A DNA stretch of 64,000 nucleotides from Anaerolineaceae bacterium (GCA_002702705.1 PABH01000049.1:124001-188000); one strand, 5' to 3'. Positions 33,861 to 43,518 are shown, counted from the stretch's first letter. Numbers and translations are program-made. Notes: generated from the sequence alone by a model not told the origin.

Positions 33861-34334
33861 TTAACCTGCCTTCGATTGTTTTTGGTCTGCAAATAACTGC
33901 GCCTGCTGGATAATGGCATCTTCATCCGCCAGGCGTTCGATCACTGCACCCAACACTTCCCGTAAATATTCTGTATTTTTTGATGCTAATTGTTCAAATG
34001 TGTATACACCAGCTTCATTTAATTTTTTCTCAATCACAGGACCAATCCCTTTGATTTTTTGAAGTTTATCTGGTGTCGGGGGAACAATGGGTTCAGCAGC
34101 CTGAACGGGTGCCGTTACCTGCGGTTTTGTTTGTTTAAGCTGCTTTTTGAGTTCTTCATTTTCCGTAATTAAGGCCTTGATTTGGCTGTCCCAATCCTTT
34201 TGTTTATCCTGACATGTTTGTAAAGCTGCCTGGTTTTGCTGCAGTCTTTTCCGCCAGTATAACCAGTCAATAACCCATTCCACCAACCAGCCAACCAATA
34301 AACCTAAAATAAATGCAACAATCGGACTCATCAC
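33861..34334 (-). CDS. Membrane-anchored coiled-coil HhH protein
   Basis: A 157-residue protein: N-terminal helix (VAFILGLLVGWLVEWVIDWL), coiled coil (residues 30-70), Pro-rich linker, then a C-terminal helix-3-turn-helix (LQKIKGIGPVIEKKLNEAGV, TFEQLASK) of the type annotated 'predicted flap endonuclease-1-like 5' DNA nuclease'. No catalytic residues are visible, so a binding role is more likely. First gene of the operon with the SH3 protein. Confidence 0.8.
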   Translation of the reverse strand: MMSPIVAFILGLLVGWLVEWVIDWLYWRKRLQQNQAALQTCQDKQKDWDSQIKALITENEELKKQLKQTKPQVTAPVQAAEPIVPPTPDKLQKIKGIGPVIEKKLNEAGVYTFEQLASKNTEYLREVLGAVIERLADEDAIIQQAQLFADQKQSKAG

Positions 34335-34423
34335 CCTGCCCTCCTTTTGGATATTTATATACTTTATTATACGGTTTTAAGAGGATAATTTATACCGAAT
34401 AATGTACGAATCCGATTGTATGG

Positions 34424-35485
34424 TTATGTTTTTTTGTTCGATTGCTCCAAATCAAGCAAGTATTTTTTTCGCCACAAACCACCACCATATCCGGTCAATT
34501 GTCCGTTTTCTCCAACGATCCGGTGACAGGGGATCAAAATTGCCAGACGGTTATCCCCGTTCGCTCGACCGACCGCTCTGACAGCCTTAAGTCGTTTGAT
34601 CATAAATGCCAGGTCTTTATACGAGCGGGTTTCCCCATAAGGGATCTTTCGTAATTGATCCCACACATCTTTCTGGAAAACCGTGCCCGGAACCATCAAC
34701 GGCAGATCAAATTGTTGTAACTGGCCTGAAAAATAAGCGTTGAGTTGTTTTTCCAATTCGTTTAATAATGGATTTTTACCGGGCAAGGTTTCGGCCTTCA
34801 AATGAAATTTTAATCGTTTCAGCTGGGTTTCGAGCATGCGGCGGTCACTAAATTCCAATAAACAGATTTCCTTTTGGGTAGAACCAGCCAACATCGGGCC
34901 TAAAGGCGTTTCCAAACGCGTAATTTGTATTACCGTTTCTGCTAAACTATGGGTTGGTGCTTTGCCAATATGTTTTTTATAAGAATCCTGAAAACCGCTT
35001 AACGACTGGTACCCCGAATCAAAAGCCGTGGGGGTAACAGCATCTCCTTTTTGGAGATGTCCAAAAGCGTGATTAATCCGCAAAGCACGGAGATAACCTT
35101 GAAAGGTGATACCGTGGTTTTGTTTAAACCAACGCCGCACTCGATTTGGTTCAAGCCCCCGTTTTTGTAAATCAGCATCTTTTAACGGTGTTTGAGGGTT
35201 ATTGTGAATTTCTTCCAAAAGACTAACAATCCAATCCGGTTGTTTGCCAGGGTTTTCCATCGGACGGCAGCGTTTACAGGGACGAAAACCATAATCCAAT
35301 GCATCTTTGGCAGATGCAAAAAACAAAACATTTTCTCGTTTTGGTTTTTTCGCAGGGCAGGTTGGGCGGCAAAAAATGCCCGTGGTTTTCACACCAGTGT
35401 AAAAAATACCGTCAAAATGACTATCTTTTTCTTCAAATGCACGATACATAATTTCGGGATCGGGTAGGTTTCGGTTCATAAGCAT
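34424..35485 (-). CDS. ada: Ada-type DNA repair protein: methylphosphotriester acceptor, AraC HTH and O6-methylguanine methyltransferase
   Basis: A 353-residue three-part Ada. Residues about 15-70 form the zinc domain with four Cys (FCRPTC, CKRC). Residues about 85-180 form an AraC-type helix-turn-helix (PTAFDSGYQSLSGFQDSYKKHIG). The C-terminal part is MGMT with VRAVGRANGDNR and the active-site IPCHRIVG. It repairs methylated DNA by irreversible transfer to Cys and activates the alkylation response. Start may be ATG 35485 or ATG 35479, two codons later. Confidence 0.93.
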   Translation of the reverse strand: MLMNRNLPDPEIMYRAFEEKDSHFDGIFYTGVKTTGIFCRPTCPAKKPKRENVLFFASAKDALDYGFRPCKRCRPMENPGKQPDWIVSLLEEIHNNPQTPLKDADLQKRGLEPNRVRRWFKQNHGITFQGYLRALRINHAFGHLQKGDAVTPTAFDSGYQSLSGFQDSYKKHIGKAPTHSLAETVIQITRLETPLGPMLAGSTQKEICLLEFSDRRMLETQLKRLKFHLKAETLPGKNPLLNELEKQLNAYFSGQLQQFDLPLMVPGTVFQKDVWDQLRKIPYGETRSYKDLAFMIKRLKAVRAVGRANGDNRLAILIPCHRIVGENGQLTGYGGGLWRKKYLLDLEQSNKKT

Positions 35486-35801
35486 CTTTCTTATTGTTTA
35501 ATTTGGTTGCTCACTATTTGGAGTATAAGAAAATTATGGATGGATCACAACCGCAAACTTGTCATTGAATAGGGCGATTTGTAAAATCGTATTCATTACT
35601 AGTGTGTTTTTTATCCCTCGGGTATGTTCTTACATTAATATTCCCCTCATACTGCACCCCTTTTGCCTTTTGTCATCCATTGATGAATTGCCGTGGTGGA
35701 TGGATATATTTAAGATTCTGATGTGGCCTTGGTTTCCCTTGTCAGGTAAAATGAGAGGTAAATATTTCCGATTAAATTAATACAGACAAGGAAATGATTT
35801 A
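35486..35801 (+). other. Gap without a supported gene
   Basis: Holds the divergent promoter region of ada and the former leader of corA. A 73-residue hydrophobic frame at 35559-35780 has no ribosome site and no family resemblance. A Shine-Dalgarno-like AAGGA (35789-35793) precedes the corA relic start. Confidence 0.5.
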
Positions 35802-36046
35802 ATGATCCGTTTGTTTTTACATTCACCCCAAGGTACAATCTCCACCGACCTGCCGGTTGAGCAATTTCCACAGGTCTTAGAACAGCCTGATTTTCTTTTA
35901 TGGGTAGACCTTTTGGTATGAATTTTTCCCAACCGTTGTTCCAACCGGATTCGTGGATTGGGATTATCACCTTTATTATTTTAATAATCATGATCTTAAC
36001 CTCGCTTGGTATGTTTATCTGGGCAAAACGCTGTCGATGGGTATAA
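35802..36046 (+). pseudogene. corA: corA Mg2+/Co2+ transporter relic with internal deletion
   Basis: ATG 35802 opens MIRLFLHSPQGTISTDLPV and continues to FLLWVDLL, the normal start of a CorA protein, but reaches a TGA at 35919-35921. From 35912, in another frame, the sequence encodes FGMNFSQPLFQPDSW, then a hydrophobic helix and GMFIWAKRCRWV to a TAA at 36044-36046: the CorA C-terminus with its diagnostic GMN pore motif. About 240 or more central codons are missing and the two ends are joined out of frame near 35909-35915. The gene is non-functional. Confidence 0.85.
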
Positions 36047-36059
36047 CCGGGTTGGTCAA

Positions 36060-38498
36060 ATGAAAATGGAAACCAAACACGAAGCGCAGATCATCTCTGT
36101 CCGCAGCCTGGTTGAATTTGTATTACAGTCCGGGGATATTACCCCCGGCGGTTTTCAACGGCGTGACCGTGCCCAACTGGGCACGAAAGGCCATCAACGG
36201 GTGCAGCGTTCCCGCCCTGAGGGTTATCAATCGGAAGTGGAGATCGCCTACCTTGTTGAAGGTCTTGCTCCCTTGTGGGGACTTGCCCCCTCGCGGGGAC
36301 TTGCCCCCTCGCGGGGTCTCGATCTGCCTCTCGAAGTTCGCGGCCGGATCGATGGTCTGTATGCCAATACAGAACCGGTAATTATTGAAGAGATCAAAAC
36401 TACCACCCTGAGTCTTGAATTGGTCCACGAGCTGCATAATCCACTGCATTGGGCGCAGGCGCAGTGTTATGCCTACATGTTTGCACGCCAGCAAAATTTA
36501 AGTGAAATTGGCATTCACCTGACCTATTACCACCTGGACAGCCAGACGGAAAAAACCTTTAAACGCCAGTATTCTTTCACCGAGCTGGAGACCTTTTTTA
36601 ACGACCTGATCACACAATATCTGGATTGGTTTCGTAAAATTCTGACCTGGCAGGTTCAGCGCGACCAATCCATTCAAACACTCGATTTCCCTTATGAGGC
36701 GTATCGTCCAGGGCAACGTGAGATGGCTGTGGCGGTTTACAAAGCCATCCGGGATCAGGAGAACCTCTATGTCCAATCACCGACGGGGGTGGGAAAAACC
36801 ATTGCAGCCCTTTTCCCGGCGATTAAAGCTGTGGGGATGGGGCTGGCTGAAAAGATCTTTTACCTGACAGCCAAAACGCCCGGACGTTTGGTGGCAGAGG
36901 AAACACTCGAAGATCTGCGTCAGGCCAACCTACATTTTAAAAGCGTGACCCTGACGGCAAAGGAAAAGATCTGTTTTTGTCCGCCGGTGAATTGTGATCC
37001 GGAAGTATGTATTTATGCTCGTAATTATTTTAGCAAGGTCAAAACAGCACTGGGAGAATTTGATCAGGTTCAGGCATTTACCCGTCCGGTGATCGAGCAG
37101 AATGCGCGAAAGTATGAGATCTGCCCTTTTGAGTTTTCGTTGGATCTGGCTTTGTGGGTCGATTGTATTATCTGCGATTATAACTATGCCTTTGATCCGC
37201 GGGTTTACCTGCACCGCTTTTTTGATTTTAATACGGAAGCCTATATCTTTTTGGTGGATGAAGCACACAACCTGCCGGACCGAGCTAGATCGATGTATTC
37301 TGCTGAACTGGACAAACAGACCGTGCTGGCGCTTCAGCGTACGCTAAAAGGACATTTGCCGCTTTTGGTTAAAAAACTGAGTGTCATCAATAAAATCCTG
37401 CTGGAGATTCGCAAAACCTGCCAGGCAGAAGGACTTCAATCGCTCGTAAAACACGAACTGCCTGAAACTCTGCTTAAAGCCATCAGGGAATTTAACCAAA
37501 AGGCGGAAGACTGGTTGGTTTTAAACCAGCCCACACCCTTCCGGCAGGAACTGCTCGACTTTTATTTTGCGTGCAACAATTATCTCCGGACAGCCGAGTA
37601 TTTTGACAGCTTTTACGTATCCTACTTTGAACGGCAAGGCAAAACGGATCTCAAAGCCAAACTTTTCTGCCTGGACCCGGCCCCAATGCTGGCGGCACCG
37701 CTGGAACACAGCCGGGCGACCATCTTTTTTTCGGCAACCCTGCTGCCGATGGATTATTTTAAAAAGCTCTTAACTGGTGCCGCAGCTCATCCCCATTGTA
37801 TTTTCCAATCTCCTTTCCCGATTGAGAATGTCAATTTGTTAATCCATAATGGAATCGCCACCCAATACGCACAACGCGCCGATTCCTACCCGGCGATATC
37901 CGCAGCAATTGAAACCATCTGCCGTGCGCAGGCTGGCAATTACCTGGTCTTTTTTCCATCCTATGCTTATCTGGCAGCGGTGCTGACGCTGCTCCAAGAA
38001 AGGCTTTTGGAGAGCCAAGCTCAGTCAAACTTGCGGCTCCTCGTTCAGGATCGGGGTATGACGGAAACCGCGCGCGAGGAATTCCTGGCTCAGTTTTCGG
38101 CCAATAACGAGGGGACACTGGTCGGGCTGGCGGTTTTGGGTGGTATCTTTGGCGAAGGAATTGATTTGGTGGGAGATCGGTTGATTGGTGTTTTGGTGGT
38201 GGGTGTGGGTGTGCCGCAGGTCTGCCTGGAGAACGATTTGATCAAGGATTATTTTGATCAGCAAAATGGACACGGTTTCGCCTATGCCTACCAATATCCG
38301 GGGTTTAACCGGGTGCTGCAGGCTACGGGGCGGGTTATTCGCACAGAGACCGATCGTGGTGTGATCGTATTAATGGGTAAACGCTTTACCCAGGCACGCT
38401 ACCGCCGTTTGTTTCCAACACATTGGCGGGGGGTTCAGATCGTAGAGGGTGAAGGCGAGATAAAGGAAAAATTGGAACACTTTTGGTTACGTTCCTGA
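36060..38498 (+). CDS. DinG/XPD-like helicase with N-terminal PD-(D/E)XK nuclease domain
   Basis: About 812 residues. Residues 1-190 carry a nuclease-like fold with GRIDGLY and IEEIKTTT (D...ExK). The helicase part has Walker A QSPTGVGKTIAALFPA, four Fe-S-type Cys (ICFCPPVNCDPEVC and EICPFE), the DEAH box FLVDEAHNLPDRAR, FFSATLLPMDYF and the C-terminal QATGRVIRTETDRG. This is a superfamily 2 Fe-S helicase fused to a nuclease, probably for DNA repair. ATG 36060 is chosen, since the earlier in-frame ATG lies inside the corA relic. The nuclease part carries a triplicated 18-base repeat. Confidence 0.88.
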   Translation: MKMETKHEAQIISVRSLVEFVLQSGDITPGGFQRRDRAQLGTKGHQRVQRSRPEGYQSEVEIAYLVEGLAPLWGLAPSRGLAPSRGLDLPLEVRGRIDGLYANTEPVIIEEIKTTTLSLELVHELHNPLHWAQAQCYAYMFARQQNLSEIGIHLTYYHLDSQTEKTFKRQYSFTELETFFNDLITQYLDWFRKILTWQVQRDQSIQTLDFPYEAYRPGQREMAVAVYKAIRDQENLYVQSPTGVGKTIAALFPAIKAVGMGLAEKIFYLTAKTPGRLVAEETLEDLRQANLHFKSVTLTAKEKICFCPPVNCDPEVCIYARNYFSKVKTALGEFDQVQAFTRPVIEQNARKYEICPFEFSLDLALWVDCIICDYNYAFDPRVYLHRFFDFNTEAYIFLVDEAHNLPDRARSMYSAELDKQTVLALQRTLKGHLPLLVKKLSVINKILLEIRKTCQAEGLQSLVKHELPETLLKAIREFNQKAEDWLVLNQPTPFRQELLDFYFACNNYLRTAEYFDSFYVSYFERQGKTDLKAKLFCLDPAPMLAAPLEHSRATIFFSATLLPMDYFKKLLTGAAAHPHCIFQSPFPIENVNLLIHNGIATQYAQRADSYPAISAAIETICRAQAGNYLVFFPSYAYLAAVLTLLQERLLESQAQSNLRLLVQDRGMTETAREEFLAQFSANNEGTLVGLAVLGGIFGEGIDLVGDRLIGVLVVGVGVPQVCLENDLIKDYFDQQNGHGFAYAYQYPGFNRVLQATGRVIRTETDRGVIVLMGKRFTQARYRRLFPTHWRGVQIVEGEGEIKEKLEHFWLRS
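36261..36314 (+). repeat. Three tandem 18-base repeats inside the nuclease-helicase gene
   Basis: Three in-frame units encode GLAPLW-GLAPSR-GLAPSR. The last two are identical (GGACTTGCCCCCTCGCGG) and each holds a small CCCCTCGCGGGG palindrome at the joint. They sit a few residues before the nuclease active-site Asp. Confidence 0.9.
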
Positions 38499-38573
38499 GG
38501 TGATCTTGGTTTCGATTGGGATTAAAATAAACTTATTGAGTTTTTTCTAACAAGGTTGAAGACGAGGCAATTA

Positions 38574-39731
38574 ATGAAAGATTTTTTTCTACTCGATCCA
38601 AGTATCATTTTTCTCAACCACGGTTCGTTTGGCGCTTCTCCAAAACCTGTTTTTGACACCTACCAGACCTGGCAGCGCAAACTGGAAAAACAGCCGGTTT
38701 TGTTTCTTGGGCGTTCATATCATCAATTATTACAAACAGCGAAGGAATCTTTGGCGGCTTATCTGGGTACCCAACCCCAAAACCTGGTGTTTGTACCTAA
38801 TGCAACCTATGGGGTCAATCTGATTGCCCGTTCTTTGGACCTCCAACCTGGGGACGAAATTTTAACCAGTAATCATGAATATGGGGCTTGTGATTACACC
38901 TGGGAGTTCCTGAGTGCCAAAAAGGGTGTACGTTATATTCACCGTGCGATTCAATTTCCATCCCAAACCGATCAGGAAATTGTTGAAATTTTTTGGCAAG
39001 GGGTCACCCCCAATACCAAACTGATTTACCTCAGCCACCTCACTTCTCCCACCGCACTGCGTTTACACATAGAAGAAATAAACCGCCGGGCAAGGGAAGC
39101 GGGCATCCTGACGTTGATTGACGGTGCACACGCACCCGGGCAAATTCCGCTTGACCTGGACAGCCTGCAGGCTGATTTTTATACCGGAAATTTGCATAAG
39201 TGGTTAATGGCACCCAAGGGCGCTGCCTTTTTATATGCCCATCCACGGGTGCAGCATCTGGTAGAGCCATTGGTCATCAGTTGGGGATTAAAAACCGAAC
39301 CGCAGTTCTCCAGCGGGTCACCCTTTATTGACCGCCTAACCTGGACGGGAACCCACGATCCTTCAGCCTATCTCTCCGTACCAGCGGCGATTCAGTTTCA
39401 GCAGGAACATAACTGGCCTGAGGTTCAAGCCGCATGCCATTTACGTTTGAAAGAATATATGCCTGAATTTTCTGCCCTGACAGGCAAGCCTGTTTTATAT
39501 GCTCAGGATCACCAATATGGACAGATGGCGGCGATTGAACTGCCGCTTGTGCGCGATCTATTAGCCTTCAAAACCGAGCTTTATGACCAATACCGGATTG
39601 AAATTCCGCATATTTTATGGGAAAACCGCCACTTTTTGCGAATCAGTTATCAGGTCTATAACCAACCGGAAGATTTAACCCGGTTGTTAGATGTTTTAAA
39701 GATACGTTTGCCACACTGGGTCCGTGGGTAA
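38574..39731 (+). CDS. Class V PLP-dependent aminotransferase (isopenicillin-N epimerase/cysteine-desulfurase type)
   Basis: About 385 residues from ATG 38574, with GACGAGG 6-7 bases upstream. It has FLNHGSFGASPKPV at the start, TYGVNLIARSL, the PLP-binding TLIDGAHAPGQIPLDL (Asp) and the Schiff-base Lys in NLHKWLMAPKG, and later WTGTHDPSAYL. This matches the isopenicillin-N-epimerase-like subgroup. Likely substrate is an amino acid; exact reaction not predictable. Monocistronic. Confidence 0.88.
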   Translation: MKDFFLLDPSIIFLNHGSFGASPKPVFDTYQTWQRKLEKQPVLFLGRSYHQLLQTAKESLAAYLGTQPQNLVFVPNATYGVNLIARSLDLQPGDEILTSNHEYGACDYTWEFLSAKKGVRYIHRAIQFPSQTDQEIVEIFWQGVTPNTKLIYLSHLTSPTALRLHIEEINRRAREAGILTLIDGAHAPGQIPLDLDSLQADFYTGNLHKWLMAPKGAAFLYAHPRVQHLVEPLVISWGLKTEPQFSSGSPFIDRLTWTGTHDPSAYLSVPAAIQFQQEHNWPEVQAACHLRLKEYMPEFSALTGKPVLYAQDHQYGQMAAIELPLVRDLLAFKTELYDQYRIEIPHILWENRHFLRISYQVYNQPEDLTRLLDVLKIRLPHWVRG

Positions 39732-39870
39732 ATACAAGGTAAAAACGATTACCGGTCTGAAATAAAAAAAATTATTAATAGAGCATTTATCATTCAAAAT
39801 AGTAACAAGGTGATTAACTTCAAAACCTGAGTCTCTGTTTCAGTTATCCCATTTAAACTGAATTTTACGC

Positions 39871-41784
39871 TTACCCTTCCAGTTTAACAGCAAGCTCTTC
39901 CCACTGTTCCATGATTTCCCCCAATTGGTCCTGGGTTTGCTGGTAATCCAAACCAAGCTGCTGTACCAGTTTGCCATCTCCCGGCGGGTTTTGCAGTTTT
40001 AACGCCAGGTTTTTTAAGTCTTCTTCCAGTTGGATGATCTTAGTTTCAAGCTCTTTCATTTTCATTTCCAACCGCTGTCTTTCATTTTTGGAAAGACCCT
40101 GATTACTGGTTGTGTTTTTTGCAGTATCAGTCTGGGTTTTTGCTGGTTGTTTGAGTGTTTCCTGTTGTTCAGTCTGCGTTTGCTGGTAAAGTTTATATTC
40201 GCTGTAAGACCCTTGATATACTTCCAGTTTTTTTTCACCCGCGTTTACATTCCAGATTTGAGTCGCCAAGGCATCAATTAAAAACCGGTCGTGGGAAACC
40301 AACAAGATGGTGCCGTTAAAATCAGCTAACATGGCTTGCAGCACTTCCTGAGAAGGTAAATCGAGATGATTGGTCGGTTCGTCAAGCAGCAGCAGGTTTG
40401 CGCCGCGTAATCCCAGAATGGCCAGCGCCAGCCGACCACGTTCACCGCCGGAGAGTAAATTGACCGTTTTAAACACATCTTCACCGCTGAATAAAAATTT
40501 TGCCAGGTAGTCGCGGATTTCTCCCATCCGTTTCCCTGGCGCAGCCGCTTCGATCTCCGCCATTAATGTTTTTTCAGGGTCCAGGTCTTCATGGGCCTGG
40601 GCAAAATAACCAATCTCCAGGCTGGCACCCAGTTCCACCTGACCGGAAAAGGGTGGGATTTGCGCCAGGATGGTTTTTAAAAAGGTAGTTTTTCCGGCAC
40701 CATTAGGGCCAATGATAGCGGCGCATTCTTTGCGTTCCAATAATAAATCGGGTGCTCGGAAGAGCGGCTGGCCTTCATCGGCGTAGCCAATTTCCAAATC
40801 ACTGGTTTTTAACACCAGGTTGCCGGAACGTCCAACCGGCTCTAACTGCAGGCGCATTTGACGGCGCAATGTGGGCGGGGGCGTGATTTTGGCTTCATTT
40901 ACCATCCGCTCCAAACGCCGCCGGCGACCCTGAGCCTGCCGGGTATTTTGACCGGCAATATTACGCCGGATGTACTCTTCTTCCTTTTGAATAAATTCCT
41001 GCTGCGATTCATATTCCGCCAGACGGCGTGCATAGCGTTCTTCGCGCTGCTGCAAATAGGCGCTGTAGTTGCCGCGGTAGGTTTCCAACTGTGGGGTCAT
41101 TTCCCAAATGCGGTCGGTTACCTGATCCAAAAAATAACGATCGTGGGAGACAATTAAGACAGCTCCCGTCCAGTCTTTCAGGTAGGATTCCAGCCATTCC
41201 ACTGCAGCGATATCCAGGTGGTTGGTTGGTTCATCCAGCAGCAGCAAATCCGGTGCTTCCAATAACAATCGGGCTAATAATGCGCGGGTGCGCTGGCCAC
41301 CTGAAAGCTGCTGTAAAGGGCGGTTTAAGTCTTCCGTTTTAAAACTTAACCCTGCCAGGGTTTGCCGGATTTTTGTTTCATAAAGATACCCACCCAGCCG
41401 TTCAAATTCATCCTGCAAACGGCCGTAGGTTTGGATCAGATCCGTTTCCTGACTCTGACCCATCTCGGTTTCCATTGTACGCAGTGCTTGTTGACGTTCG
41501 ATCAGATCTGAAAAGACGGTTAAACACTCATCCCACAAGGTATGTTGTGATTCCAAACGAGCGTTTTGCGGCAGGTAGCCAATTCGTAATCCTTTTGTCA
41601 CTTGCAGCAGTCCTTCGGACGGTTTTTCTTCTCCGACCAGAACCCGCATTAAGGTGGTTTTGCCAACCCCATTAGGTCCGACCAAACCAATCCGCGCCTG
41701 GTGGGGAATATTAAAAGATAAACCATCAAAAATATCCACCGCGCCGTATGATTTTCCCAAATTGGAGACTGTCAGAATAGCCAT
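39871..41784 (-). CDS. ABC-F family ATPase
   Basis: 637 residues with two ABC cassettes and no membrane part: Walker A GLVGPNGVGKTTL and IIGPNGAGKTTF, signatures LSGGQRTRALLARL and LSGGERGRLALAI, and LLLDEPTNHLDI/LP in both. A long interdomain arm (about residues 240-310, Arg/Glu-rich) and a C-terminal coiled coil (KMKELETKIIQLEEDLKNL) are of the Uup/EttA type. ABC-F proteins act on ribosomes, some giving antibiotic protection. No leader attenuator is visible, so a housekeeping role is likely. Confidence 0.92.
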   Translation of the reverse strand: MAILTVSNLGKSYGAVDIFDGLSFNIPHQARIGLVGPNGVGKTTLMRVLVGEEKPSEGLLQVTKGLRIGYLPQNARLESQHTLWDECLTVFSDLIERQQALRTMETEMGQSQETDLIQTYGRLQDEFERLGGYLYETKIRQTLAGLSFKTEDLNRPLQQLSGGQRTRALLARLLLEAPDLLLLDEPTNHLDIAAVEWLESYLKDWTGAVLIVSHDRYFLDQVTDRIWEMTPQLETYRGNYSAYLQQREERYARRLAEYESQQEFIQKEEEYIRRNIAGQNTRQAQGRRRRLERMVNEAKITPPPTLRRQMRLQLEPVGRSGNLVLKTSDLEIGYADEGQPLFRAPDLLLERKECAAIIGPNGAGKTTFLKTILAQIPPFSGQVELGASLEIGYFAQAHEDLDPEKTLMAEIEAAAPGKRMGEIRDYLAKFLFSGEDVFKTVNLLSGGERGRLALAILGLRGANLLLLDEPTNHLDLPSQEVLQAMLADFNGTILLVSHDRFLIDALATQIWNVNAGEKKLEVYQGSYSEYKLYQQTQTEQQETLKQPAKTQTDTAKNTTSNQGLSKNERQRLEMKMKELETKIIQLEEDLKNLALKLQNPPGDGKLVQQLGLDYQQTQDQLGEIMEQWEELAVKLEG

Positions 41785-41910
41785 AAATCCGAAATTTACC
41801 CTTGCGATAAAGAATCAAACCGCGCAAAGTATACCACAGCGGCATACCATCAGTGGAAATTTTTGCCCGTTGAGTAAATACGGTTTATTAATAAAAGCAG
41901 AACCCTTAAT

Positions 41911-42864
41911 TTAGACTAACCCGATCTCTTTCAATCGCTGGAATAAAAAATCACCTGCGGTAATATCTTCAAATAATTTCGGATGATCTTCATCAATACA
42001 ATTTTCGAGAACGTTAAGTTTCATATCACTGACAGGGTGCATAAAAAACGGGATCGAATAACGGGCTGTGTGCCATTCTTCCCTGGGTGGATTGGCGACC
42101 TGGTGAACGGTTGATTTCAATTTGTTGTTGGTGTGGCGGGATAACATGTCCCCAACATTAATAATGAGTTCATCCTCTTTGGCAGTGGCGTCAATCCATT
42201 CCCCGGCTCGATTTAATACCTCGAGTCCTTTCCCCTGGGCACCCATTAATAAAGTGATCAGATTGATATCAGTATGGGCTGCGGCACGTAGTGCACCTTT
42301 GGGATCTTCGGTGATGGGCGGGTAATAAATTGGGCGCAAAATGCTGTTACCTTCCATGACATATTCGTCAAAATAGTTTTCATCCAATCCGATATATAAC
42401 GCCAAAGCCCGCAGCAGGTAGACACCCGTTTTTTCTAACATTTTGTAGGTGAAATTACCCGTTTTATTAAATCCGGGCAATTCGTTTACCTCGACATTTT
42501 CAGGATATACGCCTTTATATTTCGACTGGTCGTCTAATGGTTGGCCAAAGTGCCAGAATTCTTTTAAATCCCCCACTGTTCTTCCTTTGGCGTGTTCTTT
42601 ACCAAAAGAGGTAAACCCTCTTTGCCCGCCGATGCCTTCGATTTCGTATTTTAATTTTGTTTCTAACGGAAGGGCAAAAAAATCTCTAATTTCTCGATAT
42701 AAATCTTCAACCAGTTTGGGTTCTAGAAAATGGCCTTTTAATGCCACAAAACCAATTTCTTCAAATGCTGTTCCAATTTGTTTCACAAAGTCGGTTTTAC
42801 GCTCCGGGTCTCCATTGGTGAAATCAGAAAGATCAACAGATGGTATTTCACGGATGATTTTCAT
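41911..42864 (-). CDS. Isopenicillin-N-synthase-like Fe(II)/2-oxoglutarate dioxygenase
   Basis: A 317-residue protein with the two family domains. The N-terminal DIOX_N part is IREIPSVDLSDF, FEEIGFVALKGH. The Fe-binding facial triad is AAHTDINLITLL (H, D) and KSTVHQV (H). The co-substrate RxS appears as TARYSIPFF. It should oxidise a small molecule with O2. Substrate unknown; no biosynthetic neighbours. Its presence implies at least microaerobic metabolism. Confidence 0.88.
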   Translation of the reverse strand: MKIIREIPSVDLSDFTNGDPERKTDFVKQIGTAFEEIGFVALKGHFLEPKLVEDLYREIRDFFALPLETKLKYEIEGIGGQRGFTSFGKEHAKGRTVGDLKEFWHFGQPLDDQSKYKGVYPENVEVNELPGFNKTGNFTYKMLEKTGVYLLRALALYIGLDENYFDEYVMEGNSILRPIYYPPITEDPKGALRAAAHTDINLITLLMGAQGKGLEVLNRAGEWIDATAKEDELIINVGDMLSRHTNNKLKSTVHQVANPPREEWHTARYSIPFFMHPVSDMKLNVLENCIDEDHPKLFEDITAGDFLFQRLKEIGLV

Positions 42865-43518
42865 TTCCTTTACCTCTCTTGCTAATTATTAAGCAATGTA
42901 ATATTTTTCCCTCATGAAACAGCGATGGCCGGTATTGTATTAGTATACCCACAAACAAGGGGCTAACAAACCAAGCGTATATTACGTTAACTTATCCCTG
43001 GGGTAATTTGTGCCCTTTGGGTAACTAAAATGAAAGCGCAACAGATACCACAAAGGGGCAAGTCTCCGCTAGGAGGATACAAAAACCTTGAGAAATCCTG
43101 CCTCCGACGACCCAAGGTCACACGGTGACACCAGGGATCTTTGTCATTGCGAAGGAGCGATTTTGTTAAGTTGTTTTTTACATATAACTTGCTTTTTGGT
43201 TTAAGCTGCCAGAATTACACAATTAAAGCGACTGAAGCAATCTAAATAACAAGTAGGCCAAAACGAACGATTTAAAAAATGAATACTTTGGGCGCTAGAT
43301 TGCCACAGCCGCTTTTACACGAAAGCTCAATCCATCTCCCAAAATAACAAGACTCGCGGCTTCGCGATGACACAAGGTTATACCGTGACAAAAAAGAGCG
43401 ACACCAAAGCAGAAATAATATTAAGACTATCGTACAAAAGGTACCGGTGGATTTAATCCATCAATTGTTGTTGTTAACTGATGAAGAATTAACAAAAAAT
43501 TAAAAAGGCAAATGAGGA
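42865..43518 (+). repeat. Long non-coding gap with dispersed repeat pieces
   Basis: No gene longer than 60 codons is supported. It holds GCGCAACAGATACCACAAAG plus GGGCA (43036-43060), an inverted near-copy of 18920-18942; a GTCATTGCGAAGGAGCGATT segment near 43143; and GACTCGCGGCTTCGCGATGA near 43351 with an internal CGCGG-CTTCGCG hairpin. These are the kind of intergenic repeats shared with the 18.7-19 kb gap. The rest looks unconstrained. Confidence 0.6.

Noticed and set aside
35559-35780. 73-residue hydrophobic frame
   Set aside because: No ribosome site, no family resemblance, lies in the leader of the corA relic.
36261-36314. CRISPR-like repeat array
   Set aside because: Units are adjacent, without spacers, and in frame inside a helicase gene. 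No cas genes or other arrays seen.
36060-39731. Anti-phage defence island around the nuclease-helicase
   Set aside because: The helicase stands alone beside metabolic genes; no partner, toxin or restriction gene nearby.
38574-42864. Beta-lactam-type biosynthetic cluster (epimerase-like aminotransferase plus isopenicillin-N-synthase-like oxygenase)
   Set aside because: Both are broad families, on opposite strands, separated by an ABC-F gene, and no peptide synthetase is present.
43430-43504. Frame reading VPVDLIHQLLLL-TDEELTKN
   Set aside because: Looks protein-like but has no start codon and no longer context; probably chance or an unrecognisable relic.
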